Program-made: the position numbers and the translations under genes
Origin: Lactuca virosa
Lineage: Eukaryota; Streptophyta; Magnoliopsida; Asterales; Asteraceae
DNA length: 64,000 nt
Assembly: GCA_928212115.1 (NCBI GenBank)
Contig: CAKMRJ010005745.1
Span: 69,638,860-69,702,859 of the forward strand
Direction of reading: 5' to 3'
Shown here: positions 24,319 to 35,988 of the stretch, one piece after another
How positions within the stretch are numbered: the first letter of the stretch is position 1
Layout of the letters: every line of letters starts with the position of its first letter
Notes under the pieces: generated by a model
Told to the model about the DNA's origin: nothing
Database searches by the model: none
The model's input: the letters and a program-made list of their open reading frames with translations, nothing else

Positions 24319-24846
24319 TCAGATTTTCGAAATCTCTAGACAAAGCAGGGTCAGTCGAGCCAAAATCTCCTCAGGCTTCTGCACAAAATCTCCGAACTCC
24401 AAAAGTAATAGAGTATGAATGGAGTGTTCAAGATCAACGTCGCTGGAGTATAACTCTCTTAGCCTATCCCATATTTCTTTTGCGGTTTTGCAGGATCTAA
24501 CTAAGCGAAACGTGTTGGCTGGAAAAGAAAAACGGATGATCCTCAAAGCTTTGACATTGCTAATCAGCTTGTCTTTTTCATCTTGTGGAATTTTTTCAAC
24601 TTCAAGAAGAAGAACGTTATACTCAGATTGAGTTTAAATTACTCTTTTTGTGCCAAAGTGAGCAAACGCCCCCTTGGTAATAACATCCAATATCAGAGAA
24701 CCATTGTCTTCAAGCCTCAACACGTAATCCTCAAAGTGCAGTGCCCAAACTTCATAACCGTTTGGAAAAAGAATAGGGATCCTTTTTGTAGATCCAATAC
24801 CGCTTGAGAAATTGATGACGTTAACGTGAGAATCGTCGTATTGCAT
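24319..24846 (-). pseudogene. gag: Copia A gag, N-terminal part
   Basis: UBN2-type Copia gag. The ATG at 24846-24844 (MQYDDSHVNVINF) is about 190 bp after the primer site. The N-terminal motif with NGYEVWALHFEDYVLRLEDN is readable. A stop at about 24634 is followed in another frame by ANTFRLVRSCKTAKEIWDRLRELY and LEFGDFVQKPEEI. The protein is cut at about 24319 where B reverse-transcriptase sequence begins; the zinc knuckle and protease are gone. Confidence 0.8.
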
Positions 24847-25037
24847 CTCGTCGATCTGATGAAAACCTGTAAGAAGCAGATGTGTAAAACTAAAAGCGAA
24901 TTTAGGGTAAAATAAAGATCAAGATTCAACGTTTGTAATCGATGAATTCAAAGAAGACGGCAAACTCTAGATCCTATTAAACCAGAAACCCTAACAGCTC
25001 TTTTAACAGAAGAGATGCGTGTGGATTAGACAGTCTC

Positions 25038-25050
25038 CTGCTATGATACA
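25038..25050 (-). other. Degenerate primer-binding site of Copia A
   Basis: The minus strand reads TGTATCATAGCAGG starting three bases from the LTR. It resembles the initiator-Met site TGGTATCAGAGC with two or three substitutions, which may be decay. Confidence 0.5.
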
Positions 25051-25053
25051 AAT

Positions 25054-25356
25054 TGTTGAGATTAAAACTCTAATGATCGATAGATTCAAACTGGTTAACA
25101 GATTAAGAACAAGGAATAAATATCAAATATGTCGTATGATTAAATTGTCACAACCTTAGAAGAGATCGATTAAGAACTTCTACTGTAAAGGAGTGTAGGG
25201 TTTACAAATACGATTAGACAATTACATAAAACAGTGCATGCATGCACCTTATATAGCTAAACCCTAATTAATAAATAACGGATGGACAGGCCCAAACCAG
25301 ATACATAATATACTAAACAAAAAGGACCACAATGATGCAACACTAAATACCCAACA
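25054..25356 (-). repeat. 5' LTR of Copia A
   Basis: 303 bp, TGTTGAGATTAAAAC to AATACCCAACA on the plus strand, matching 9983-10284. TATATAGC at about 25251 corresponds to TAAATAGC in the other copy. It is followed by the target duplication TTTCA (25357-25361). Confidence 0.9.
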
Positions 25357-25361
25357 TTTCA

Positions 25362-27996
25362 TAATCATGAAACATAACTATGTCCAACATAACCCTTATA
25401 AACTTGATCTCGGCCACTAGTGAGAAGGTCTCATCATGGTCAACCCTCGGGGTTTGAGTAAAGCCCTTCGCAACCAGTCGTGCCTTGAACGTGTGTACTT
25501 TCCCATCCATGTTAGTCTTTTTCTTGAAGATCCACTTGTACCCGACCGTCTTACGACCTGGTACATAGTCAACCAAGTTCCAAACTTGATTTTCATATTT
25601 GGACTGAATCTCGCTGTCCATTTCCTCCTTCCACTTTGCAGACTCCAGGCCCACCATGTCTTCCTCGTAGTTGTTAGGTTTATCCAAATTTATCAGTGTA
25701 CTATCACTGATAAATGTATCACCTTCAGCAGTTATATGGAAGCCATACAACACAGGTGGAACACTAACTCTACTGGAATGTCTCATAGGTAAGGTCTCGT
25801 CAACACATTCAACAAGAATCTCTTCCTCAGGTTGAATGCTAGTGTTAGAGGTTCCTTCACCTCTTGACTCTTGAAGCTCTTCAAGATCAATTTTCCTCCC
25901 ACTGTTCTCTTGGCATATGAGTTCTCTCTCGCGGAAAACCCCTCTCCTTGATACGAAGACCACGTTGTCACTAGGTCTGTAGAAAAGATATCCAAAATAT
26001 TTTTCTGGGTAGCCGATGAAATACACCGCTCACTACGAGGTTCAAGCTTGTCGTGAGTCTCTCGTCTTTTGAAAGCCTCACAACCCCAAAGCTTGATATG
26101 TGCCAATGAGGAAACCTTTCCTGTCCACATTTCGTGAGGTGTTTTGGCAACCTTCTTAGTTGGGACTAGATCAAGGATATGGGCGGAAGTCTCTAAGTCA
26201 TACCTCGAAAATGAGATAGGTAACGAAGCTCGACTCATCATGGAACGAACCATGTCCAGCAAGGTTCGATTGCGCTTATCAGTTACACCATTGAGTTGTG
26301 GTGTCCTATGTGGCGTCAATTGTGAAACAATTCCACATTCTTTAAGATAGTTGTGGAAGTAGATACTAAGATACTCACCACCCCTATCGGATCTGAGCAT
26401 CTTTATCTTCCTGCCCAATTGATTCTCCACTTCTTTCTTAAACTCTTTGAACTTTTCAAAGGTTTCGGACTTGTGCTTGATTAAGTAGATATCCATATCT
26501 GCTATAATCGTCGGTGAACATTACATAGAAGCGGTTAGCATCCCTTGTGGTGGATCTGAAGGGCCCACACACATCTGTGTGTATGAGATCCAACAATCCC
26601 TCACCTCTTTCACAAGGACCGGTGAAAGGTGATTTAGTCATCTTTCTAAGTAAACAAGATTCGCACGTGTCATCTGACTTTAGGTCAAATGACTCCAAGA
26701 CTCCATGCTTTCGGAGTTGGGCTATGCGTTTCTTGTTGACATGTCCAAGACGACAATGCCAACAACATGCCTTGTCTAAGCCATTAGATGAATCAATATG
26801 AAAAACATTATTTCCTAAGTTGTCTACAACCATCACAGTTTCATATACACCATTACAAGGCAATGCTTCAAAATAAAAAGTACCATTATAGATAACATTA
26901 ATAGAACCAACTTCATTATTAAATGAAAATCTAAAGCCTTGTCTGTACAAACCATGAAAAGAAATAATATTCCTCATCATCTCTGACGAGTAGCAACAAT
27001 CATTCAAGTCTAATCCTAACGCACTACAAAGAAGTAAAGAGTAAATCCTGATCTTGGTGATAGGCGGCGATTTCCTATTCCCCATTACCAGGTTCATCTT
27101 CCCATGCTCCACATCCCTACTTCTTCTTAGCCCCTGCAAATCAGAACAATTGTGAAAACCACATCCTGTTTCAAGGACCCAAGAACTAGCATGTGATGAG
27201 TTATTAGATTGAATAGCATAAATACCTGCGAAGGAGGGCTTTATCTTCCTATCCTTGATTTCCTGCAAGTATTTTGGGCAGCTTCATTTCCAATTCCCCT
27301 TCTCATGACAGTAGAAGCACGTTGCTTCTTTAGGATCGGATGAGGGAGTGGCAGAACCGGCTTTATCTTTGGATCAATTTGAAGAAGATCCATCGTGGGA
27401 CTTTCCCTTGTGGCTCTTAGAGGGAGCTTTCCTCTTTTTCCCTTTTCCATGTCCTATAGCAAGGACTGGGGCAGCAGCAGTAGGGGTGGACTCGCCAGCT
27501 CTTCGTTAAAGTTGACATTCAACTTGAGAAAACGATCCACACACCTTTTCATCCTTTGCAAGTGGCTCGTTATCGACTCTTCATCTTTTATCTTGGTTGT
27601 TATTAGCGAGGTGACAATCTTGTTCCTTTCTTGACGCGCACTTTGATGGTACTTTTCCATCAAATCTTGGCACATGTTGTAAGGCCAGTATTCCTCGTAG
27701 AATCGTTGCAGCTCAGGAGTCATAGTGGCTACCATAATACACAACACCTTTGTCACGTCCTTTTTGTGAGCCCAATACTCAACTATTTGTTCAGCAGTAG
27801 CTTTGGTTTCATCTATCTCTTTGAGTTCTTTGTCGAGGACGTATTCTTTCTCCTCGTATCGCAGGTCCATCCAAATGTTGTGAATCCAATCATTGAAATT
27901 GGATCCATCGAAAGTGACCCTCCCACAAATGTTCAAAAGGGAAAAGGAGCTTGAGGAGTTGGAGTTTGAACCAGAAGCGGTGTTTGAGCTAGACAT
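25362..27996 (-). pseudogene. gag-pol: Copia C gag-pol, 5' part: gag, integrase, start of reverse transcriptase
   Basis: Start is MSSSNTASG at 27996. The gag core follows (LNICGRVTFDGSNFNDWI, LQRMKRCVDRFLKLNV). A frameshift near 27460 leads to a degraded zinc knuckle (CFYCHEKGNWK, with Asn for His and a stop, near 27310). GAG-pre-integrase and integrase follow: zinc-binding WHCRLGHVNKKRI...CESCLLRKM at about 26760-26640, HTDVCGPF, DDYSRYGYL, and RSDRGGEY near 26380. The catalytic Glu of GVAER is Asp here (NGVTDKRNRT, near 26285). The reverse transcriptase start (SAKWKEEMDSEIQS, KWIFKKKTN, ARLVAKGFTQ) is cut at HDYE by element A. At least three frame changes make it inactive. Confidence 0.85.
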
Positions 27997-29294
27997 CTGA
28001 AAAAGAAAAGGAACAAAGTTTTGATTAAATAAAGAATCATTAATATAACACCCAAATGAAATATAAAGGCTAGGACCCAACACAATAATTCATAATTCGG
28101 AAGAGGGATGTCGTAATCCAATTGCAAATTATTTGAAGGTAGGTAAATGACGATTACCAATTCCACCACGAAAAACGAAATGAAGAATTAGGTTTGAAAT
28201 GAAATGAAATTCCTAGATTCTTTTGAGATTCATTGAACTTTTCAATGGCATGTTTAATCTCGATTATGCCCTTCAAGTTTGTGACTGGGATATCGAGGAT
28301 CACAAACAAGGTGTGAATAGCCATGCAAATCAGCTTGGCACTCTCGATGTCATTTAGCACCAAATCAATGTATCGGTTAACCACACACGCTCCATTGATC
28401 TATGGTAATTCTCGAGCTACCCTTTGCTCCCTTGTTAGTCCAAGTTAATGTGCTGGTTAACCATACACGCTCCACTAACGACTTAGCAAGGTGCAAAGTG
28501 CAATTTCATGGACTAGCATAATTTTCACATTTTTCCTAAAGTAACTAAGATTGGGAATTTATAAAAACATTTAGTTACTCTATTATAATCATTATACTTA
28601 TTAATGAGAGAATTAATGTCCTATCCTACCCGTTCGGCTAACGACCCTCTATTAGTCAAGAGTGCGGTGGGTAAGAATGGATACCAGATGGCGGTCATTT
28701 TATAGATCACTTGCTTAAACACCCCTTATAGACCAGCTTCTTGAATGAGGCCGACTAACAGTAAGACTGACTCATCTTATACATATATATACATATTAAT
28801 CTTTTAATATTATAATACTATAAGGGATGTATTTTAAACTTTTAAAACACTAGGGTTTTAGAATTTAATATTTCAAAATTAAAACTTTTAATCAAATTCT
28901 AAATTCCAAAACTTGAGGTCAAGTTTTGAAACTTTTCAGAACTTCTAGATCAAATTTTAAATAATTAAACTAATCACATAAATTTGAATGTTATCTTAAA
29001 ATTTGACCATTATCGTTCAATTATATGAGTATATTCATTACCATATCAGAAAATTCAATTTAAACAGTTAAAACAATTTAAGGTAATGATCCTAATCTAA
29101 TTTAGGCTTGAAATCTACAAAATCTGCCAACAGATGAACCAACTCGTCGAGTCAGGGCATGGACTCGTCGAGTTGGTCCAACTCGTCAAGTTCATCTTTG
29201 AACTCGTCAAGTTCAGCAGACAGTGAGTAAAACGATTTTGATTTAGCTTTGAACAAATTACAATTGCATTATATATAACAGAAAAATACCCTAA
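27997..29294 (-). other. Long 5' leader of Copia C
   Basis: 1.3-kb untranslated region homologous to that of D. Next to the primer site there are four ACTCGTC-RAGT motifs (29142-29152, 29163-29173, 29181-29191, 29202-29212). Open frames at 28154-28384 and 27997-28169 correspond to parts of one longer frame in D and carry different breaks, so I do not call them genes. Confidence 0.65.
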
Positions 29295-29306
29295 GCTCTG
29301 ATACCA
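29295..29306 (-). other. Primer-binding site of Copia C (tRNA-iMet type)
   Basis: The minus strand reads TGGTATCAGAGC, one base from the LTR end. Confidence 0.9.
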
Positions 29307-29307
29307 C

Positions 29308-30099
29308 TGATGGGTTTTGAGCATTACAACATTCCTATGGTGCAAATGCAACCCTAATTACTTTGGATCTAGGTTTTCTTCAAGTTATACATGAAAATTA
29401 ATTTTCCAAATCAAAACCCTAATCTATCATACAAGAAAACGAAATCTAATCATATTAGGGTTTAGAAGAGTACCTTTCTTGTTGATAGCTTGATGTTGAC
29501 CTTCAAGAGCTTAGTGCCTCAAGCGTTGCTTCCCTAATAGAGTCACAAACACCACTTAGCAAAGGATGAACAAGAGAGAGGTGATGGGGGCTTCTTGAAT
29601 TCGGCTAGGGTTCTCTAAGAATGCATAGGGGCCGAAAACTATAAGCCAAGGGTCCTTTATATAGTTGAGTTGCTAGGGTTTTAGATGAAAACCCTAATTC
29701 TCTGCTTAATCCTTAAGCAATCCATGTAATCATTCTAGAAAGCCCCTTGGACGAAATCTTTATAGGCTTCACATAGATTTCGTCCACTCCTTCCTTTAAG
29801 AGTCCGTCAGCCTAACTTGCAACTATCAATGATTTGCAATATCAGTCCCCTTACTTTTAATCAGTCTCTTTTGATCACTAAATTAATTCCAATTTAATTT
29901 TTGATCAATACTCATTAAATAATACAATTTCTCAATTAATATATTATTCTTATAATATATTATTAAACCATTTATTAACCTCTTTCTCCATAATTCATCC
30001 AGTCAAATTGATATGGTGAAGGCAACCCAAAAGGGCGATGCTACTATAAGATCAAATACATCCCAATTATAGTTATGGGCTTATACACCTAATCCAACA
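29308..30099 (-). repeat. 5' LTR of Copia C
   Basis: 792 bp, TGATGGGTTTTGAGC to CCTAATCCAACA on the plus strand. TATA box CTATATAAAGG (minus strand) at about 29653-29664. Pairs with 7064-7850. Confidence 0.9.
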
Positions 30100-30104
30100 T
30101 TTAG

Positions 30105-32410
30105 GACCCTTGAAGAATTTAGATATGGACTCATTTGGAGGTGGATGATGTAATTTGGATGATCCGGGTGTCCGGTTTGTGTTGGAGCCAAAGGGTATTC
30201 TGGTAATATGTCAGCTCGGGCTTTTGTGGGAATTGGATGTTTGTTTGGTAAATTGTAAGGAATGTATGAGCTGATTATAGCGTAGAGCTTCTTGTTACCT
30301 TTTCATGGATATAAGGATCATCCGAATCGGATTTATAACGAAGAGGATATGGGCTTTGGAGTGCTTTAGGTTTTAAGCGGAAACCCTAGTACGCGGGGCG
30401 TAACTAGGGATTATGCGGAACGTGCTGGTGCGAAGAGTAGTACGCGAGACGTAGTGTGGTGTACGCTTAGCGTAGTGCGAATGAAGGATCGGGGGTGTGA
30501 GGCCTCCTACGTTGGGCGTACAAGGTGTAAATGAAAACCCTAATTTATGATGTTGTACCCTATATAAGAACTTTAAGTCTTTAGGGCTGGCCTCTTTACC
30601 AGCCTCCAAGTCCCAAAAACCCTAGAAATCCTCCCTTAGCCTTCATGGTGGTGTTTTTGATCTCATTGTGTGCATCTTGGTGTGTTTTGGTTCATATTCA
30701 AGAAGATGGAGTTTGGTGTAACGTTGTGGATCAGGGAAGAGCTTGTGGATCCTGATTCTCTAATTCATTTCCCGCTTGCTTGAGGTATGAAGCTATGAAC
30801 TTGTTCATTGATTACATAGATCTATTATTTATGATTTTTGGCTCCTTTTTTTATCAAAAATGAGATATATTGGTTTGATGCCACTCCAAGAGCTATGAGT
30901 TGCCACTCTTGGTGTTTCTGAGGTTCTAGATTCATAAAGTTGCCTCCTTTAGGGTTTAAAATCCCCCATGCATGAGATTTTGTCCATTTAATGAAAGTGA
31001 AGTGCTATATCTTGAAGTTTGGTCCTTTTGGGGCATGCAACGTCACCAAGTCTATGACTTTATGATTATAGACGTTTATTAAGAAGTAGATCTATGGTTT
31101 GGAATTTTGGACTTAAGCATTAAGAGCTTAATGAAGAGATTGACTTAATGGAGGAGTACGATGGGCGTACAAGTCTGAATGCACAACGTACAAGCCAAAT
31201 AGCATGTATGCTTAACGTATAGCTGAGTACGCCTCGCATACTCTGGCAGTTGCGATTTTTCATATTGGGCTTCAAGTTTTGGCTTTCTTGTGGGCTTGGG
31301 TGTTTGAGTTCTTAATGGGCCATCTAAGTACAAGTGTTTTGGACTAGGAAAATTGGTTAGGCTTTAAGGTAAGGCCCATGTAAGGGGTTTGTACCCAATT
31401 TGGAAAATTAGGCCATAATTGGGCCTTGGTTGATTAATTGGCTTTTGGGCCATTTAGATTTTGAGTTTGGTCCTTAGTATTGGACCAAGCCAGGTTAAGG
31501 GAAAAATAGTCTGTTTACCCCAAGTATGGATTTATGGTTATGAATTGGAAGCCAAACATTAACTGGGTGTTGTTTTGATAGTGATAGTTCAGGGATCTGT
31601 CAGCCAGCAACCAAGGATTATATGTGTGTTTCGGCAGTGGTTTATATGTTAGGATGTTAGATGTCTATTTCCCAGTAAGCAACCAAGGATTATATGTGTG
31701 TTTCCTCACTGAGTTTAGCGGGTCGAAGGCACCAATGCCTGTCCATGGTTTATATGTTAGGATGTTAGATGTCTGCGTGACTCTTGCATCTGTTATGGAT
31801 GGTATGCTTACTGGGAAAGGCCCGATGCCAGACGGGGCCTAATGAGTATATTGGCTGCTAGTTATCAGTATGTGTTTTTATGATTACCGGGTGAGGTCTG
31901 ATGTCGGGCGGGGATCGATGAATGTTTGGTATGCCATAGTCTTTGTGATTATTGCATGTGCTAGTGAGGTTATATGTTTGTATGATTGTATGGTTATATG
32001 ATTATCTGTGTATCGGGCGAGGCCCAATGTCAGTCGAGGCCTGGTGATTGACAGATTTGTAATCCGAGCGGGGATCGATGCCGGGCGGGGCCTAAGGTCG
32101 AGTGGGACTCGAGATCAAACGAGGCCCGATGGAGGGGGGGGGGGCAATATGTGATTTATGTGGTATCTTTGGGAACTCATTAAGCTTTGTGCTAACGGTT
32201 TTTAGTTTATGTTTCAGGTATTTCGGTTTTCAAATGGAAGAGCTCCGGATGATTGCAGTGTACACACCACATGTTTCTGTATTCTGTGATTCACTCTGAT
32301 TTGATGACGTTTGATAAATTTTGATTACCTTGGTTTTATGGAAATGATATGTATTAATGATTTTTTAATCAAAAAACGAAAATATATGTCTTTATTTTTG
32401 GGACGTTACA
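30105..32410 (+). repeat. 5' LTR of G1, remainder
   Basis: Resumes with GACCCTTGAAGAATTT after the TTTAG target copy and ends GGGACGTTACA, giving an LTR of about 2.4 kb. Clustered GTACGC-type dyads (30389-30402, 30440-30453, 30461-30474, 30508-30521) lie about 40 bp upstream of the TATA box CCTATATAAG (about 30559-30567). More copies follow downstream (31156-31240). A GC-rich stretch at about 31800-32145 repeats GGGCGGGGCC/GGGATCGATG-like words. Confidence 0.8.
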
Positions 32411-32413
32411 AGT

Positions 32414-32426
32414 TGGTATCGGAGCC
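32414..32426 (+). other. Primer-binding site of G1 (tRNA-iMet type)
   Basis: TGGTATCGGAGCC three bases after the LTR end; one substitution from the usual TGGTATCAGAGCC. Confidence 0.8.
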
Positions 32427-32450
32427 TTGGTTTGAGTGATTCGGACATAC

Positions 32451-34934
32451 TGTCACACCCCCAAACCGGAACGGTGGAAACGTTAAGGGGTGGATGACGT
32501 CATATGTAGTATCACAACCATTGCAACATAGTAATCGTAGTAACTCAACCATTACATTGAATATACATGAAAAAGAGTTTACATCAATTTGATTCATGTT
32601 TATACACTTGAAAAGTATAATCAAAAGAAAAAGACGTGACTCTATACGCTCCGTCTTCTCAAAAACTCCAGGAGGTACCTGTCTACTGATTTCCTGAGAA
32701 TACAAGCAGTTTTGAAAGAGTATCAGCATAAAGCTGGTGAGTTCAGAAGCGATGTTTTAGTAATGAAAACCTGTTGATAATTCTGTAAAAAAATATTCGC
32801 ATGGTTCCAAGAAAATCCGATATTTTCTTTAGTAATAGTGAGAAAATATCAGTTCCATCTATAACTACTTAGTTCATGCTAGTCATGTATAAACCAGTAT
32901 CGAACATAAAGTTGGTTATGTGGATCTGCCCTAAGTCCACAACCAAACAAGGAACAGGAAATAAGGCGGAAACCACATATCGCACAGTCTATCGAGTAGT
33001 CTTCATACGTAACCCTGACGCATAAAGTAAAGAGTTATAGAACTAACTATGAATGTTTGTTATTGTATCCGGTTGTAGTACATATTAGTTTGTATGTTTG
33101 GTTACTACTAGATGTGTTGTATGATGAAATCTGTATGAAAACCTCTATGTAGAATGTTCTGTTTGAAAACCCTAGTTATCACTGGTACATATAGTAAGTT
33201 TTGTTTGAAAACTCTGGCTACCACCAGTGTGTATAGTAGTTTTATTATTTAAATAAAACCGTGTATTGTATATCTGGAATCCCCCAATGTAATGTATAAT
33301 AGTTCTATTAATTAAATAAAAACTAATGAAGAATGTAATCTTGTAAACAAAGGTTAGTTTATACTTATTATGAGTCGTATAACCATGCTTGATATGACCT
33401 AGTGACCTTTTCGACGTTTTTCAAGTGTCAGTTAAATGACATTTGTCACCTCAGGCATGCCTGCCTAACTGTAGCGAGTAGTTCACGTGTGGGATTGTCA
33501 GTCCCGAATAGATTATTCACAAATCTCATGCTCTCCCTCCAGGAGACTTTGGTTATACTCTGATAGGATTTAACGCAGTACATTAAAGGGTACGGTTTTG
33601 AAGTAGAGTCTCACAATTCTGTATTAACTAGTTTACGTGTAGTTCTGTAGTGTTCACTTAAATAATTATCAATTATTGTACTCTTGTAGTAATGTATTTC
33701 ATAAACTAAATCTGTCATACTTTATATATTTAGCAGTGTATAACTCTGAATTCGTAAAAGCTGCGTATTGAAAACCCCAAACTATACCTATTATAGTTTT
33801 CATGTATATTGGGTATTTGGTTCGTGTATTGATCTGATAACTATGCAATCATGGTTGTACGTTGAAAACATCCCTTATGCTCAACATAGTACAAAAGGGA
33901 TAAAATATCTAAATATTTTATAAAAACGTGAAAATCGTTTGTCTGTATCTATTGCATAAGTTTTATACTTACTAAAATCCTTTTGTTTTAGTTCACAAAA
34001 TCATTTGTGTTTGGCTTGTATTCCCCCTGAAAACGTTTAAAAACCATAAAAGCGTAGGGGTATGAACTCACTGTTACTAGTGTGTAGACGTCGAATCAAT
34101 GAATTGGAATGAAGACCCTCGAGTTGTACCGTGTGGCACTTAACGGAATCCTAATAATAATTAAATACATTTATGTATTTAATTTAGTGATTTTGCTAGA
34201 TAAAGTGTAGAAAAACACTTGAGTTCGGTTAAGGAATGTTACCTGGACTTAATCGAATCGAGGAAACGAGCTTTTCACTGCTTAAGAGGCGTGTACGACC
34301 GTGAACAGGGGTGTACGGCCGGACAAGCAGTGTACGGCCGTAAACAGGGTGTACGGCCGTGAACTCTTGTTTGAGGGGGGTATGGCCCTTTGCAGATTTG
34401 AAGGTGTACGACCGTATACAGGAGTGCGGTCACTGAACTTGAAGGTGTAGGACCGTACACTCAAGAACAAAGGTGCTGATTTCGACATGAAACGTGTTCT
34501 AGATGCTCCGAAATGACCCTAAATGGTGTTTCTCGATGTTTTTTGGAAGAAAATAGGTGTTTTTAGTGTGTACGGTCAGGGGTTCTAGTGAGACAATGAG
34601 AGAGTTTCTGGTCAGAAGTTTTCAAATGAGGGTGGGGGTCCTGTATTTATAGGCTGGGGGTGTGGTCGGTGGTGGGGTCCTCCTGGCACCAGCCGTGAAC
34701 GGGTGTGCGGCCGTACACGGGTGTGCGGCCGTACACTCACTTAGGCCAACAACTGATTTGTTTTTCAAGGACTTCGGGTTTTCGCGTGATTTGGTTCCTA
34801 ATCGCTTATATAAATTTATTATATAAAACTAGATGATTTCCTAACCCATGAAGTTTTGACGGAAACTTTATAAAATTCAAATTTTATTAACGGAATTAGG
34901 ATAACGGAAACGGAAAAAGTTTCGGGTTGTCACA
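32451..34934 (-). repeat. Solo Gypsy LTR S
   Basis: 2484 bp, TGTCACACCCCC to GGGTTGTCACA on the plus strand, flanked by identical target copies CATAC (32446-32450 and 34935-34939). No internal sequence is present, so it arose by LTR-LTR recombination. Orientation follows from homology to G2, where the end GGTGTGACA precedes a primer site. On the minus strand a TATA box CCTATAAATACAGG is at about 34643-34655. Motifs of TACGGCCGTA type flank it upstream (34691-34736) and downstream (34290-34460). Confidence 0.9.
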
Positions 34935-34939
34935 CATAC

Positions 34940-35988
34940 TCTCGGGTGTATCTGAACTCAAACTGAGGATTTGGTAAAGTTTTTTTCAAAAATGAAAGAA
35001 AAATGATTTAAAAAGGAAAAAACAAGTTTTCTAATGCAGGAAAGGGTGTGGTGCATGCAATCCACCGAGCGCAAGTAAGGTTCTCCCAAAATACCCATAC
35101 ATGTTATTTGGTATGATTTGATTTATGAATCTGTGAATTGCATGCTAGTTAGGGCTAAGGATTTGCTTAGTTTTTGCATGATGGAATTCTAGGAGAGATG
35201 GCTTGTATGCCTATTATATTAGCTCGCAGACTTGCTTGCTAGTTTTGATGAGCTAGTGGTTGGTTGGCCTGATATGTTATACCTTGTAGCCTAGGAAGCA
35301 TGGGATGCTAGATTAGGTATATATTGTATGCGTAAGGCAATCAGTAGTGGGAGTGGGAGCTCCTAATATGAGTTGTAGTATGTGGGATTGGATGCTCGTG
35401 ATTACTCTATGCATTGGAGTGCTATCGCGCGAATGCTGCTTGCTTTGTGCTTTGTGGAAATCTTAGGTGATGAGAGTCAGCTACTAAGTGAATATGTGAA
35501 GTCAAATGTGACAAAAGGTTGAATAATCTCAGAGTGATGGATTTGACCCTATTACACATCTCTTGTTTGAGTCCAACCGTTGTAGGGAGGAGTCTGTTAC
35601 TCAAAGGATTATCTAAGCTTTGTTGCATGTGATCGTATTCATGAGGTGGGTGACTGGAATTATGGGGAGTTCTTCAGCAACTGATGGCAGGGTGAGGTCG
35701 GGAACCAAGGAAAGCCTAGGGATTGCATCAGTGGTTTTGTTGCATTGGTTAGCGTGTGTTGGTGTCTGGATTTGAGAAGGTGACTTAGAGGATTCAGGAG
35801 GATTCTTGAGGAAAGTATGGATAGGTGTGGAAGGTAGTATTGGGCCCATACTACTGAAAGCACAGGATACATACTCAAATTAGGAAGCGCTTTAGATAAT
35901 CTATGAAGCCTATGGTATGAGGATTCTTGGATATATTGGGATCCCTTTCATGGTCTTTTCGGTATGGTGTTGAGCACTTAGGAATGGG
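34940..35988 (+). other. G1 internal region before gag remnant
   Basis: Leader-like noncoding sequence after the solo LTR. About 35490-35625 recurs in diverged form at about 38240-38360, both containing AATAATCTCAGAGT and AAGGATTATCT. Confidence 0.55.

Larger units (their letters stand above)
9983..25356 (-). mobile_element. Copia element A with 3' extra ORF (host of B and G3)
   Basis: Minus-strand Copia inserted in the reverse transcriptase of C. LTRs are 9983-10284 and 25054-25356, with target duplication TTTCA (9978-9982 / 25357-25361). On the minus strand it reads 5' LTR, primer site, gag (24846-24319), then a deletion that removed its pol and the 5' half of nested element B. After the B remnant comes A's own extra ORF (17110 to 10565, interrupted by Gypsy fragment G3), then a polypurine tract and the 3' LTR. 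The 15.4 kb therefore contains parts of three elements. The two LTRs differ at roughly twenty positions in about 300. Confidence 0.85.
7064..30099 (-). mobile_element. Copia element C (complete ends, interrupted by A)
   Basis: Minus-strand Copia. The 3' LTR is 7064-7850 and the 5' LTR 29308-30099. The target duplication is CTTAG (7059-7063) / TTTAG (30100-30104), with one mismatch. Internal order on the minus strand is primer site, 1.3-kb leader, gag, protease/integrase and the first part of reverse transcriptase. Element A then interrupts (9983-25356, with TSD), followed by the rest of reverse transcriptase, RNase H and an 870-bp 3' noncoding stretch. Without A the element would be about 7.7 kb. 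Frameshifts and catalytic substitutions show it is inactive. Confidence 0.9.

Noticed and set aside
31624..32299. Short plus-strand open frames in the G1 LTR
   Set aside because: Low-complexity frames over GC-rich repeated words in an LTR; no start or domain support.
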